A stretch of DNA of 29,667 nucleotides from Pseudomonadota bacterium (GCA_021782065.1 JAJXVQ010000005.1:1-29667), one strand, 5' to 3'; counted from the stretch's first letter, positions 17,357 to 26,371 are shown. The notes: generated by a model from the sequence alone, not told the origin. Translations and numbers: made by a program.

Positions 17357-18766
17357 ATGACCACTGAATCCATCAAAAAGCTAATCGAAGAACATGAAGT
17401 TCGCTATGTTGATTTACGCTTAACGGGCCTGGATGGCAAAGAACAACATTTAACCATCCCCCTCCACGCGGTAGATGAAGATTTCTGGGCGGAAGGGAAA
17501 ATGTTTGATGCCTCTTCTATACGTGGCTTTAAGGGAATACAGGAATCAGATATGGTACTCCTGCCCGATCTCCATTCAGTCGTATTAGACCCCTTTTACA
17601 GCGACGCTACCCTAAACATCCGTTGCAATGTCATAGAGCCTAACACCATGTTGCCCTATCAGCGTTGTCCACGAGCTTTGGCGGCACGTGCAGAGCACTA
17701 TTTGCGCGCTACCGGTATTGCCGATACCTGCTATTTTGGACCTGAGCCAGAATTCTTTATTTTTGACGATGTGCGCTGGTCTGTTAATATGCACAATGCC
17801 TCGTTTAGCATCGATTCAGTCGAAGGGGCCTGGAATTCATCGGCTGCATTAGATGGCGGCAATATGGGTCACAGACCTGGAGTGAAAGGGGGGTATTTTC
17901 CAGTGCCGCCAGTAGATTCATCACAAGATATACGCTCTGCCATGTGCAATACATTAGAAGCAATGGGCTTGGTTGTAGAAGTGCATCATCATGAAGTGGC
18001 TACGGGAAATCAAAACGAAATAGGAACTCGCTTTAATACCTTATTAAAGAAAGCCGATGAAATGCAGATCTTTAAATACGTAGTGCATAATGTGGCGCAT
18101 TTATATGGGAAAACGGCAACCTTCATGCCGAAGCCATTGGTGGGCGACAACGGTAGTGGCATGCATTGCCACCAATCTCTAATAAAAAATGGTGTTAATT
18201 TATTTTCCGGTGAAAATTATGCGGGTCTTTCTGAAATGGCTCTATACTATGTAGGCGGTATTATCAAACATGCGCGCGCCTTAAATGCTTTAACCAATCC
18301 GTCTACAAACAGCTACCGTCGTTTAGTCCCGGGATATGAAGCACCGGTGATGCTTGCTTATTCGGCGCGCAACCGTTCAGCCTCTATACGCGTGCCATTT
18401 ACACTTAGCCCTAAAGGCAGACGTATTGAAGTGCGCTTTCCTGATCCTTTGTGTAACCCTTATTTGGCTTTTGCAGCGATGCTGATGGCAGGCTTAGATG
18501 GTATTCAAAATAAAATCCATCCGGGCGAACCCATAGACAAAGATTTATACCATTTACCACCCGAAGAAGCGCATGATATTCCAACGGTTGCAGACAGTTT
18601 ATTTCAGGCCTTGGAGGCTTTAGACGCGGATCGAAACTTCTTGTTAGCAGGAGAAGTGTTTAGCAATGACATCATCGATGCTTATATAGACATAAAAGAA
18701 AAAGAAGCTAAGCAAGTGTCCATGATGACTCATCCATTGGAATTTGAGTTGTATTATAGTAGCTAA
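17357..18766 (+). CDS. glnA: glutamine synthetase type I
   Basis: ATP-dependent amidation of glutamate with ammonia; cytoplasmic dodecamer, 469 residues as in E. coli. Visible blocks: [18 protein letters not shown] (about 49-66), metal site GPEPEFFIF (about 127), [17 protein letters not shown] (about 208), [13 protein letters not shown] (about 264), and [17 protein letters not shown] (about 315). The regulatory adenylylation tyrosine is present in [11 protein letters not shown] near residue 397, so GlnE-type control is likely. ntrB and ntrC are not adjacent. A dispersed repeat starts three bases after the stop. Confidence 0.97.
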   Translation: MTTESIKKLIEEHEVRYVDLRLTGLDGKEQHLTIPLHAVDEDFWAEGKMFDASSIRGFKGIQESDMVLLPDLHSVVLDPFYSDATLNIRCNVIEPNTMLPYQRCPRALAARAEHYLRATGIADTCYFGPEPEFFIFDDVRWSVNMHNASFSIDSVEGAWNSSAALDGGNMGHRPGVKGGYFPVPPVDSSQDIRSAMCNTLEAMGLVVEVHHHEVATGNQNEIGTRFNTLLKKADEMQIFKYVVHNVAHLYGKTATFMPKPLVGDNGSGMHCHQSLIKNGVNLFSGENYAGLSEMALYYVGGIIKHARALNALTNPSTNSYRRLVPGYEAPVMLAYSARNRSASIRVPFTLSPKGRRIEVRFPDPLCNPYLAFAAMLMAGLDGIQNKIHPGEPIDKDLYHLPPEEAHDIPTVADSLFQALEALDADRNFLLAGEVFSNDIIDAYIDIKEKEAKQVSMMTHPLEFELYYSS

Positions 18767-18768
18767 GA

Positions 18769-18891
18769 TATACTCATAGCATTTCATTCTTAGACTTTGT
18801 CGCCTTCGCCATCTCGCACTAGTATATGACAGGGTACGCCACTCCTGGTGCTCGAGAGTTAGGTGCTTCGTCTAAAAATCAACTGCTATGA
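18769..18891 (-). repeat. dispersed intergenic repeat, copy 3 (123 bp)
   Basis: Same family as 5009-5126 and 15948-16070. In this copy the inverted ends are easiest to see: TCATAGCATTTCATTCTTAG (18774-18793) faces CTAAAAATCAACTGCTATGA (18872-18891), complementary at most positions. It lies immediately after glnA. Confidence 0.8.
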
Positions 18892-18903
18892 TTATAAGAA
18901 AGC

Positions 18904-18946
18904 GTAGCGGGCTGGTGACACCAAACCCACGCACCATGCCCGCTAC
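18904..18946. terminator. stem-loop between glnA and the antiporter gene
   Basis: GTAGCGGGCTGGTG pairs with CACCATGCCCGCTAC (one bulged base) around a 14-base loop. It is GC-rich and lies between converging genes, so it could stop transcripts from both sides, but no T-run follows in either direction. Confidence 0.35.
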
Positions 18947-19023
18947 TAACCATCACAATCAACCTACTTAGATTGTATGGCTGTGAATATAATAACGTTT
19001 AAAAAGGCTATATGCAAGTGGTG

Positions 19024-20436
19024 TTAATTTTGTGTTTTTTCTAGACATGATTTTTGAAACAACGCGAGCGGAACCAGCATGCACAAGATAATGCCGCCCA
19101 ATAACTTAAACGGGTAATCCCATACATTGCCTATGTCTATTCCCGTAGGTGGCAATAATCCTAATAGAATTGTCACCAAACAGGTTAAAGTGCCGACTCC
19201 AGCCAAGATCCACATGCCCGTCTTACCGCCAGGCACATTGTAGGTACGATAGTGTAGTGGGTATTTATAACGCAAATGAATGGCTGCTGCGAACATAAAT
19301 ACATAGACGATCATCGCCAATTGAGCCGCCAATGCCGATAGTACCCAATAAGAACTTTGTATGGTTGGCATATAAACAAAGGTAAGCGAAATCAAACTAA
19401 AAATAACGGCTTGTAGCAATAACAAAGTAACAGGCGCTTCTTTTTTATTGGTGTAACTCAACCATGTCGGTAAGCATTCGTCTTCAATGGCGACCATCAA
19501 TCCACGCACAGGGCCTATTACCCAAGTCGAAACGCTACAAAAAGCACCGAGAATGATCATTAAAATAAGCCAAGGGGTTAAGGCTTGTAAATGAAAAGGT
19601 GTTAAGAAAGCAACAAAAGCATCGATTAACCCTGAAACTAAATCGAGTTGTTGTTTGGGTAGCACGATGGCAATGGCCAAAGAAGATAGAGCTAAAGACA
19701 ATAAAATAATTAAAGCGGAATAGGCAATCGCTTTTGGGTAATCGCGCTTAGGATGAAGCACATTTTCGGCATGGGTGGCGGACATTTCCATGCCCAATAA
19801 GCCAAATAATACCGCTACTAAGAAGGCTAAATCGCCGTTAGTGTGATGAGTGGGAAGAAAGGAATGCCAATGAAAATCAATTTGGCTAGGGTGGCCTAGC
19901 AGTAGCCATACGGCGGCCAGTATGATTAAAAAGGCAATGGGTACTAAAGTGCCGACGATGGCGCCTAGAGTACTCACCCAACTGGATAATTGAATACCGC
20001 CGCAGTTGATTAAAGTGGTTATCCAGAAACTGCCTAATAAGACACTGATGAGATAGGTTTTACTGTGCGCCAGCGCTGGGTTAAATAAATAGGCGAGTGT
20101 AGTGGCCACAAAAGCTAAGATGGTAGGATACCAGACGATGTTATAAAACCACTGTAACCAAATGGTCACAAAACCCCAGCGTTTACCAAAAGCTTCGCGT
20201 ACCCAAATATAAATGCCGCCCGTTTGTGGCCAGCCCGTAGCCAGCTCGGCGGCTACAAAGGCGATGGGACAGAAGAATAACAATGCTGCCAAGGCATAGT
20301 AGAAAATAAGGCTAGCACCCAATTCGGCATTGATGGATAAGCTTCTTAGGCTGTCTACCGCAATGACATTGATCATGACTAAGCTAAATACGGATAAAAC
20401 CTTGCGGGGTACGGGGGCGGCGGTAGCAGTAGACAT
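19024..20436 (-). CDS. APC-family amino acid antiporter, glutamate/GABA (GadC-like) type
   Basis: An integral inner-membrane transporter with about twelve helices, 470 residues. The N-terminal block SVFSLVMINVIAVDSLRSLS and the helix 2 motif ELATGWPQTGGIYIWVREAFG fit the APC glutamate:GABA antiporter subgroup, as do FGLLGMEMSATHAENV (about 213-228) and PVRGLMVAIEDECLP. Members exchange internal GABA or other amines for glutamate in acid resistance or simply import amino acids. No glutamate decarboxylase gene is adjacent, so the substrate is uncertain. It follows the PlsC-like gene by 53 bp and may share its transcript. Confidence 0.88.
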   Translation of the reverse strand: MSTATAAPVPRKVLSVFSLVMINVIAVDSLRSLSINAELGASLIFYYALAALLFFCPIAFVAAELATGWPQTGGIYIWVREAFGKRWGFVTIWLQWFYNIVWYPTILAFVATTLAYLFNPALAHSKTYLISVLLGSFWITTLINCGGIQLSSWVSTLGAIVGTLVPIAFLIILAAVWLLLGHPSQIDFHWHSFLPTHHTNGDLAFLVAVLFGLLGMEMSATHAENVLHPKRDYPKAIAYSALIILLSLALSSLAIAIVLPKQQLDLVSGLIDAFVAFLTPFHLQALTPWLILMIILGAFCSVSTWVIGPVRGLMVAIEDECLPTWLSYTNKKEAPVTLLLLQAVIFSLISLTFVYMPTIQSSYWVLSALAAQLAMIVYVFMFAAAIHLRYKYPLHYRTYNVPGGKTGMWILAGVGTLTCLVTILLGLLPPTGIDIGNVWDYPFKLLGGIILCMLVPLALFQKSCLEKTQN

Positions 20437-20489
20437 AAATAGGCTATCTCTATAGGACTTTGTTTTATGAAGAAACAGTATATCATTCC

Positions 20490-21209
20490 CTACAACGGCG
20501 CTGCAATTGCTTCCCGCACTCGTTGCAGTAATTTCATGCGATCGCGTAAGGTGTATTGTTTAGCGTCTATGGGTTCGCCTAAATGTACCTGCACTTTTTG
20601 TCCTAAACGAAACTGCAATGTTTTGGCGGGTAACAGTTGATCTGTACCGATGATGGTCACGGGAATAATGGTCGCGCCGGTTTGTATGGCTAGATTAAAA
20701 GCGCCTTTTTTAAAAGCTTGTAGTTGGCCATTACGCGAGCGTGTGCCTTCGGGTGCTATCCACAAGCGTATGCCATTCGTCATTTTTTGTGCCGCCACTT
20801 CTAAATCTTTCACTGCTTGTGTGGCATTTTCGCGGTCTATGGATACGAAATCGCTTTGTTGCATAGCATCACCCCATAAGGGCACCTTAAATAATTCTTT
20901 TTTAGCCACCATACGTACCGTGCCGGGCAACGACACCAATAGTAGTGGAATGTCGTATAAACTTAAATGATTGCTCATGAAGATATACGGTGTTTGCTCT
21001 TGAAATTGAATAGGATGTGTATTGATGATGTCATATTTTAAAGCGATGATATTGAGTAAAGACTGTGCCCAAGCGGTAATGGTTTCATTTAACTTTTGTC
21101 TACTGGACGGTTTTTTATGGGCATAGAAAATCGTTTTTAAGGAATAATAAATCGTAGCGCCTACCGAGCATAACATGATCCACGCAAAACGGATGGGCAA
21201 CTTTTTCAT
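20490..21209 (-). CDS. PlsC-family 1-acyl-glycerol-3-phosphate acyltransferase
   Basis: Acylates lysophosphatidate to phosphatidate, the step after PlsX/PlsY. It is 239 residues. An N-terminal membrane segment covers about residues 8-25. The catalytic H-x4-D is NHLSLYD with His81 and Asp86, and the glycerol-phosphate motif is PEGTRSRNG (about 153-161). A VTIIGTDQLLP block near 185 completes the family pattern. The genome may hold another plsC, so I leave the symbol blank. The ATG overlaps the stop of the SPOR gene by four bases. Confidence 0.9.
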   Translation of the reverse strand: MKKLPIRFAWIMLCSVGATIYYSLKTIFYAHKKPSSRQKLNETITAWAQSLLNIIALKYDIINTHPIQFQEQTPYIFMSNHLSLYDIPLLLVSLPGTVRMVAKKELFKVPLWGDAMQQSDFVSIDRENATQAVKDLEVAAQKMTNGIRLWIAPEGTRSRNGQLQAFKKGAFNLAIQTGATIIPVTIIGTDQLLPAKTLQFRLGQKVQVHLGEPIDAKQYTLRDRMKLLQRVREAIAAPL

Positions 21210-21925
21210 TGCTGAATCACCTGGGTGTGATTCACCAAATGCGTTTGTTCCAATTTTGCCTGTACTGTTTTAGCTTCTGCAGGCGTATTGTAAGGGCCAA
21301 TCGACAACCTATACCACACCGTACCATTCACGCTGGCGCTACTGATGGTCGTAGGATAGCCCTGTAAGATCAATTTTGCTTTTAATTCATCGGCGTCTTG
21401 ATAGTTACGAAAAGCCGCTAATTGCACAGCATAATGATGGCTGGGGGGTATTGGTTTTGCCACCGTAATCGGTGCCTGTGTTTTTGCTATGGGCGTTGCT
21501 GTTGCGGTGGGTGTAGTTGTTGCCGCGGGTGAGGTCGTTGCAACCGGGGTAGCACTTTGTGCAGTAGATGCAACAACAGGCGCGGCCGTGGTTGCTGGTT
21601 TAGGTGCTGCTACCGGTTTTGTAGTCGCTGTGGTAGCAGCAACTGTTTTTTGTGTGCCATCGCCTTTCGGCAATAAAGTATAAAACTGATAATCCGGCTC
21701 TGCAAAGGCGCGTTTAGGCACTGTTTTACTAGCCACAGCTTTTTGTGGTTGTGTGGACAATAAAGGTAGCGGGCTTATATAGTGATCGTAAAAAACAATG
21801 GCGCCAGCGCCCACAACCAATAAAGCGGCATAAAAGACAAATTTTTTGCCACCTTGGTTGTTACTTTTTTTACGCCGTCTAGGGCTAGACGAGGTGCTTG
21901 CGCGTTTTCTTTTCGCTGGTGCCAT
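21206..21925 (-). CDS. ftsN: FtsN-like cell-division protein with SPOR domain
   Basis: A bitopic membrane protein that would bind denuded septal peptidoglycan. The start MAPAKRKRAS at 21925 is preferred to an ATG at 22027, which lies inside argS; it leaves 239 residues. A basic cytoplasmic tail (KRKR, RRRKK) is followed by one helix at about 27-46, the PDYQFYTLLP motif near 75, and a Pro/Ala/Thr linker at about 95-160. The SPOR domain is at about 165-239 (YAVQLAAFRNYQDADELKAKL). argS followed by an FtsN-type SPOR gene is the order in Pseudomonas and relatives, which supports the name; other SPOR proteins remain possible. Confidence 0.8.
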   Translation of the reverse strand: MAPAKRKRASTSSSPRRRKKSNNQGGKKFVFYAALLVVGAGAIVFYDHYISPLPLLSTQPQKAVASKTVPKRAFAEPDYQFYTLLPKGDGTQKTVAATTATTKPVAAPKPATTAAPVVASTAQSATPVATTSPAATTTPTATATPIAKTQAPITVAKPIPPSHHYAVQLAAFRNYQDADELKAKLILQGYPTTISSASVNGTVWYRLSIGPYNTPAEAKTVQAKLEQTHLVNHTQVIQQ

Positions 21926-21948
21926 AGAACTTTCTTTTCCTTTCTTCT

Positions 21949-23709
21949 TTACATGACTTCCGGATAACCCACCCCAAGCAGGGTTAACCCATGTCGTAAT
22001 ACAGTCCGTACGGCGCTGATCAAACACAAACGTGCCTCACGTAACGCGCCGTTCTCTACCAAAAACTGGTGTGAGTTGTAATAGGTGTGAAATTGTGCTG
22101 CTAGCGTTTTTAGAAAATGCGCAATTAAATGCGGTTCATATTGTAATGCCGCCTGCTCTAATAACGCGGGGTAGCGATCCAAACTATCACACAACTCTTT
22201 TTCTTCGTCTAACGTTAACACATCCAAGTGCGCCAAGCCATTCGTTTCATTATAACCCAAGCCTTGTGCTTGCAATTGCCTAAAGACGCTGCAAATACGC
22301 GCGTGCGCATATTGTATATAATAAACGGGGTTTTCGTTGCTCTGTGACTTTGCCAAATCTAAGTCAAAGTCCATGTGTTGTTCATGGCGCCTTGCCACAT
22401 AGAAAAAGCGTGCTGCGTCGCGACCGACTTCCTGTCTTAATTCACGCAAGGTAACGAAGGAGCCGCTACGCGTAGACATTTGCACTCGCTCTTTGCCGCG
22501 ATACAATACCGCAAATTGAATCAATTCGACGGATAAACGGCTGCTATCTAAACCTAAAGCGCTGAGCACGGCCCTGATGCGCGGGGCATAACCGTGGTGA
22601 TCGGCGCCTAGCACATCGATGATGCGATGTGCTTTAGCAAATTTTAAAACATGATAAGCGACATCAGAAGCAAAATAAGTAGGTTGGCCATTTTTACGCA
22701 CCAAGACGCGATCTTTTTCATCGCCAAATTTTGTGGCCTTAAACCATAAGTTGCCATCCTGTTCGTAAGTATGTCCTAGGGTTTTTAATTTTTCAATGCC
22801 TTGTTGTAACAAGCCTTGTTGCAACAGTTCTTTTTCAGAAAACCATTCATCAAAATGCACGCCAAAGCCATTCAGGTCGTCGCGTATATCTGTTAACACA
22901 TCGTTTAAAGCGCGATTAAAAACAATGTCATAATTGGACTCACCTAAATTTTGTTTCATGGCGTTGATTAAATCGTCTACGTGTTTGTCTTTATCGCCGT
23001 CCGTTTCGCCTTCATCCGCAGTGATATTATGCCACCAGGTGCTAGGGGTGCGTTGCAGACGATTCTGATGCGTCTGTTTTAATTGTTCAGCAATGGCAAC
23101 GACATAATCACCCTTATAGGCATTGCTAGGAAATACAAAGCTTTCGCCACACAGTTCTAAATAACGCAACCACACGCTTAAGGCCAGTATATTCATCTGC
23201 CGCCCGGCGTCGTTGACGTAATATTCCCGATGTACCGCATAACCCTGGCTGGTCAATAAATTGCCTAAGGTATCGCCATAAGCGGCACCACGGCCATGAC
23301 CCACGTGCAAGGGGCCAGTGGGGTTGGCGGAGACAAATTCTAAATAGACGGATTCATTTTTGCCGAGATCGCTATTGCCATAATATTCTTTTTTTTCCAA
23401 AACGCGTTGAATAACTTCCAGAAAGCCCTGTGTTTTGACAAAAAAGTTAATAAAACCTGGCCCTGCGATGTCTAAGCGGCTGATAAGACGGTCTTGTGGC
23501 AAATGGGCTATAATTTGTTCGGCCACGGCTCGTGGCGCTTTTTGCAGCGGTTTGGCTAATAACATAGCAATATTGCAGGCAAAATCGCCAAATTGCTTAT
23601 CGCGAGTATGTTCAACCTGAATGCTAGGATGAATACCTTCAGGCAATAAGCCTTGCTGACGCATAGCCTGTAATGCGGTTTCAATGAGCTGGCTGATTTC
23701 TTGTTTCAT
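21949..23709 (-). CDS. argS: arginyl-tRNA synthetase
   Basis: Class I synthetase charging tRNA-Arg; cytoplasmic, 586 residues from ATG 23709 (MKQEISQLIETALQ). A TTG 33 bases further upstream would add eleven residues overlapping the promoter leader and is unlikely. Visible are the N-terminal Add1 domain with KQFGDFACNIAM, the HIGH-like GPLHVGHGRGAAYGD (about 130), and the degenerate KMSKS site as VQMSTRSGSF (about 380), normal for ArgRS. The C-terminal anticodon domain ends LLGVGYPEVM. It is the first gene of the argS-SPOR-plsC transcript. Confidence 0.96.
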   Translation of the reverse strand: MKQEISQLIETALQAMRQQGLLPEGIHPSIQVEHTRDKQFGDFACNIAMLLAKPLQKAPRAVAEQIIAHLPQDRLISRLDIAGPGFINFFVKTQGFLEVIQRVLEKKEYYGNSDLGKNESVYLEFVSANPTGPLHVGHGRGAAYGDTLGNLLTSQGYAVHREYYVNDAGRQMNILALSVWLRYLELCGESFVFPSNAYKGDYVVAIAEQLKQTHQNRLQRTPSTWWHNITADEGETDGDKDKHVDDLINAMKQNLGESNYDIVFNRALNDVLTDIRDDLNGFGVHFDEWFSEKELLQQGLLQQGIEKLKTLGHTYEQDGNLWFKATKFGDEKDRVLVRKNGQPTYFASDVAYHVLKFAKAHRIIDVLGADHHGYAPRIRAVLSALGLDSSRLSVELIQFAVLYRGKERVQMSTRSGSFVTLRELRQEVGRDAARFFYVARRHEQHMDFDLDLAKSQSNENPVYYIQYAHARICSVFRQLQAQGLGYNETNGLAHLDVLTLDEEKELCDSLDRYPALLEQAALQYEPHLIAHFLKTLAAQFHTYYNSHQFLVENGALREARLCLISAVRTVLRHGLTLLGVGYPEVM

Positions 23710-23744
23710 CTGAGCAACGATACCTAATATATATATAAGCAAGC

Positions 23745-23773
23745 ATTATACCGTCTGGGGAGGGGTTTGTCAG
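23745..23773 (-). promoter_or_regulatory. strong sigma-70 promoter of argS operon
   Basis: On the minus strand CTGACA (23773-23768) and a perfect TATAAT (23750-23745) are exactly 17 bases apart, 36 bases ahead of the argS ATG. This is the best promoter match in the window. Confidence 0.65.
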
Positions 23774-23844
23774 TAGTTTTATTTGGCATTTTCATGCCAA
23801 ATACCGCCTACAGGTAATTTTTCCGTTCTTCAGCAAGCCCTAAT

Positions 23845-23905
23845 AAAACTCGCTATTCGCCATGGTATGTTCTATTATAGTATGCAAAGTTTGGCAGATA
23901 AAATG
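23845..23905 (+). promoter_or_regulatory. leader shared with the platform gene, copy 1
   Basis: AAAACTCGCTATT at 23845-23857 recurs exactly at 24472-24484, and the following 45 or so bases up to the ATG are alignable between the two (TCTAT, GCAAA/GTTTG, GATAAA just before the start). It is probably a duplicated promoter and 5' leader. Confidence 0.5.
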
Positions 23906-24403
23906 GTGAACCAAATGTTAATGAAAAAACCTACGGCTAAAATGAAGGGTTTAACACTGTTGGAAACGATGTTTGCACTGGCGGTGGGTGCTTTTGTGCT
24001 GATTGCCGCGGTTATATTGTACAAGTCGATCAGACTAAACGCCAATGTGGGCCAGGTAATGAGCGACATGAATTCTATTAGAGCGGGCTATAAATCTTAT
24101 CTTGCGAGTGGTTATCAATTCAATGCTGCCACCGATGGAGCTCAATTGCTGGCAGTGCAAAATGCAGGGTTTTTACCCACCACATTGAATGACCCCTGGG
24201 GGTTGCCCTATTTTGTTTCACTGACTTTATATCCTGGATACATCACGGTTGCCCTCCCAGGGCTAAATAGGGCTACGACGGATCCTACTACCACAGATTT
24301 TAGGTGCCAGGCGATATGGAAGGCAGCAAGTACTACAGGTGCGCAGCCTACTGATCCCAGTGCGGTGGGCTATAATTGTGCTTTCATTTACCGCTTCCCG
24401 TAA
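23903..24403 (+). CDS. type IVb-like prepilin 1
   Basis: Structural pilin-type protein. The start ATG 23903 gives 166 residues; the TTG-started longer frame is improbable, and the homologous leader before the platform gene has its ATG in the same place. The prepilin site is KG/LTLLETMF with Glu at +5, followed by a hydrophobic helix (ALAVGAFVLIAAVILY). A C-terminal cysteine pair (CQAIW...YNC, 23 residues between) can close a D-loop, and the block LNDPWGLPY recurs in its paralogs. The pattern fits PilS-like type IVb pilins. Subunit role (major or minor) is unknown. Confidence 0.85.
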   Translation: MVNQMLMKKPTAKMKGLTLLETMFALAVGAFVLIAAVILYKSIRLNANVGQVMSDMNSIRAGYKSYLASGYQFNAATDGAQLLAVQNAGFLPTTLNDPWGLPYFVSLTLYPGYITVALPGLNRATTDPTTTDFRCQAIWKAASTTGAQPTDPSAVGYNCAFIYRFP

Positions 24404-24471
24404 TTTTTGTAAAATTTTAAGCCAGGCTGTGGTTCAAATGATAAATATTACCCTATTAATACAGTCTTAAG

Positions 24472-24536
24472 AAAACTCGCTATTTATCATAATATACTCT
24501 ATGATATTGTGTAACAGTTTGCAAAATGGATAAATG
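24472..24536 (+). promoter_or_regulatory. leader shared with prepilin 1, copy 2
   Basis: Second copy of the AAAACTCGCTATT leader, ending at the ATG of the platform-protein gene. It suggests that both genes answer to the same signal, or that the platform gene acquired its leader by local duplication. Confidence 0.5.
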
Positions 24537-25601
24537 CGTGGCATGGCCAAAGTAAAGAAGAAAAAGAAAGCCTCAACGGGTTTTGACATAAACCGTTTAT
24601 TATTCCGTGGAGGCGACCAGCAAAACTTTTTAGAAGATTTGGCCACCCTAGTGGAAGACGGAGTGCCCGCTAATAAAGCGATTGATGTATTGTATAAGGT
24701 ATTAGAGGATCCCGCCAAAAAAGTGGCCAAAAGCATTTCAGACTCGCTTGCCCGCGGACAGTCTTTTTCCGATGGTATGGTGGGTTGGTTTCCGCATTAC
24801 GTAGTGGAATTGGTACGCATTGGTGAGCAAGGCGGTACCATGGTGCATAATATACGCGTGGCTGCGGAAGCTTTAGGGCAACAGTCCGAGGTAATATCTA
24901 CCCTGGCTTCAGCCTTAACTTATCCGCTGATGGTATTAGCTTTTGCCTGCGGTATTGTTATGAATTTTAATAGCAAAGGTGGTATTTTAGAGCAATTTGC
25001 GCAAGTTAAACCAATAGCTACGTGGCCTGGGTCTGGACAGGCACTGTACAATTTGGCGCAGATCTTAACTCATGGCTGGTGGGCGATTATTCTAGGCATC
25101 ATCGGTTTTATAATGTTGTTGAATTTTACTTTAAAGAATTATATAGGCCCAGGGCGTGAGATGATAGATCAAATCCCAGTTTTAAGCCTGTACCGTAAAT
25201 TAACAGCAGCGAGTTTTATGGAAACAATGGGCTTATTGGTATTGAATGGTGTGGTGTTCAAGCAAGCTTTGACTTTGATCTCTAGACAGGCCAGCGTTTA
25301 TCTGCGATTTCATATGCGTTTAATGGAACGCCGTTTAGGTAAAGGGGAAGGCAATATTGCCGATGTGTTGGATACGGGCTTAATCGATCGTGGCGATATT
25401 ATACGCCTGCGCGCCATTGCCGATGCCAAGGGCTTTGAACATGCACTGGTGCGGCAAGGTAAGCAAGCTAATGCCAATGGTTTAAAAATGCTTAAAAAAA
25501 TCAGCAATTTGATGGGATCTCTCGTTTTAACCATGAGTGCAATTGTAGCTGGATTGATGGTGATGGGGACTTATGCTATTTCGCAAATTTTGGCGAGTTA
25601 A
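24534..25601 (+). CDS. PilC/GspF-family inner-membrane platform protein (type IVb pilus)
   Basis: Polytopic platform protein on which pilins are assembled, 355 residues. It has a lysine-rich N-terminus (KVKKKKK) and a first GspF domain at about 25-130 with LVRIGEQGGTM, the typical GE-x-G signature. Membrane helices follow at about 125-145 and 180-200, then a second domain at about 205-320, and a final helix near 330-350 (GSLVLTMSAIVAGLMVMGTYA). It resembles PilR/TcpE-type proteins of type IVb systems. The partner ATPase is not in the window. The ATG at 24534 is used; ATG 24543 is an alternative. Confidence 0.88.
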   Translation: MRGMAKVKKKKKASTGFDINRLLFRGGDQQNFLEDLATLVEDGVPANKAIDVLYKVLEDPAKKVAKSISDSLARGQSFSDGMVGWFPHYVVELVRIGEQGGTMVHNIRVAAEALGQQSEVISTLASALTYPLMVLAFACGIVMNFNSKGGILEQFAQVKPIATWPGSGQALYNLAQILTHGWWAIILGIIGFIMLLNFTLKNYIGPGREMIDQIPVLSLYRKLTAASFMETMGLLVLNGVVFKQALTLISRQASVYLRFHMRLMERRLGKGEGNIADVLDTGLIDRGDIIRLRAIADAKGFEHALVRQGKQANANGLKMLKKISNLMGSLVLTMSAIVAGLMVMGTYAISQILAS

Positions 25602-25644
25602 TGGATATATTAAAAATGAGGCTTAATTTTTTTCTGGAAACGAT

Positions 25645-26160
25645 ATGGCGCAACGAATGCTAATAATAAAACTGCGTAGCAAAATAATGGGTCTAACCTT
25701 ATTAGAGACCATGTTTTCTGTAGTGATTGGTACGTTGATATTAATTTCTGCAATTGCATTTTATAGTTCAACCAAACAAAGTGCAAATATCAATAAGGCT
25801 GTAACAGATCTCAACACCATTGTGGCGCAAACACAAGCTTATATAGTAGGGGGGGGGCTCAGTGATTTAAATGCTGCGGGTGCTAATACGGTGGATGTGT
25901 TACAAAAAAATGGTTATTTACCTAACCCTATCAGTGATCCTTGGGGACAGCAATATACAGGAACGTTTACCCTGGGTAGTAACACCATAGCAACTTCGAC
26001 GACTATTACCATAGTCAGTCTAGGTTCGCCTACGGGAGGTGCTTCTGATCCGGATAATCCTGATCAGGGCCCCGATAAGAATTGTGTTGCCATTGGGAAA
26101 GCGCTTTCGGGTGTGGCGACTGCGGGTGCTACAGGCTGTAGCTTCGTATTTACGCTGTAA
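25645..26160 (+). CDS. type IVb-like prepilin 2, with a G9 tract
   Basis: A 171-residue prepilin. The leader of about 15 residues ends in Gly and is followed by LTLLETMFSVVIGTLILISA (Glu at +5). The middle contains LPNPISDPWGQQYTG, and a C-terminal cysteine pair (CVAIGK...GCSF, 17 between) could form a disulfide loop. It is close to prepilin 3 (TDLNTIVAQ versus TDMNTIVAQ). Nine consecutive Gs at 25849-25857 encode GlyGlyGly at about residue 69-71; one G more or fewer gives a stop within five codons. In the sequenced state the frame is on. Confidence 0.87.
   Translation: MAQRMLIIKLRSKIMGLTLLETMFSVVIGTLILISAIAFYSSTKQSANINKAVTDLNTIVAQTQAYIVGGGLSDLNAAGANTVDVLQKNGYLPNPISDPWGQQYTGTFTLGSNTIATSTTITIVSLGSPTGGASDPDNPDQGPDKNCVAIGKALSGVATAGATGCSFVFTL
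25849..25857 (+). repeat. G9 homopolymer inside prepilin 2
   Basis: Nine consecutive Gs within the reading frame. With ten Gs the following codons read GCT CAG TGA; with eight they read GGC TCA GTG ATT TAA. Either change truncates the pilin before its C-terminal half, the pattern expected of a contingency locus. Confidence 0.8.
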
Positions 26161-26204
26161 TTTAGGGGAAGAATTTTTTAAAAGGAAGTTTTAGTTTTTT
26201 AGGG

Positions 26205-26256
26205 TGTGTTTTTTAATTTTTGAGGAGATAGTGTGATGAAACAAATCTGGTTGTAG
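26205..26256 (+). pseudogene. vestigial duplicate of the prepilin 3 gene start
   Basis: The stretch TGTG-T-rich-GAGGAGATAGTGTGATGAAACAAAT mirrors the real start region of prepilin 3 (26341-26382) base for base over about 42 positions. Here the ATG (26236) opens only six codons, MKQIWL, before TAG. It is either a relic of another pilin copy or a leader peptide. The rest of 26161-26371 has no gene. Confidence 0.5.
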
Positions 26257-26371
26257 CTTTAAATTTACCCATTAAACGGGAAAAGATGTAATTTGTACTT
26301 CTCTCTTCTAAATTGAAGGGAAGAAATAATTTTGACGAATGTGTATTTTTTTAAAATGTGGAGATAATACG

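Noticed and set aside
21489..21683. Ala/Val-rich plus-strand ORF
   Set aside because: Antisense of the low-complexity Pro/Ala/Thr linker in the SPOR protein.
21926..22027. Longer start for the SPOR protein
   Set aside because: It would lie within argS; the internal ATG at 21925 follows a purine-rich site and gives the usual basic N-terminus.
23783..23902. TTG-started extension of prepilin 1
   Set aside because: It covers the shared leader; prepilins have short leaders of roughly 10-20 residues.
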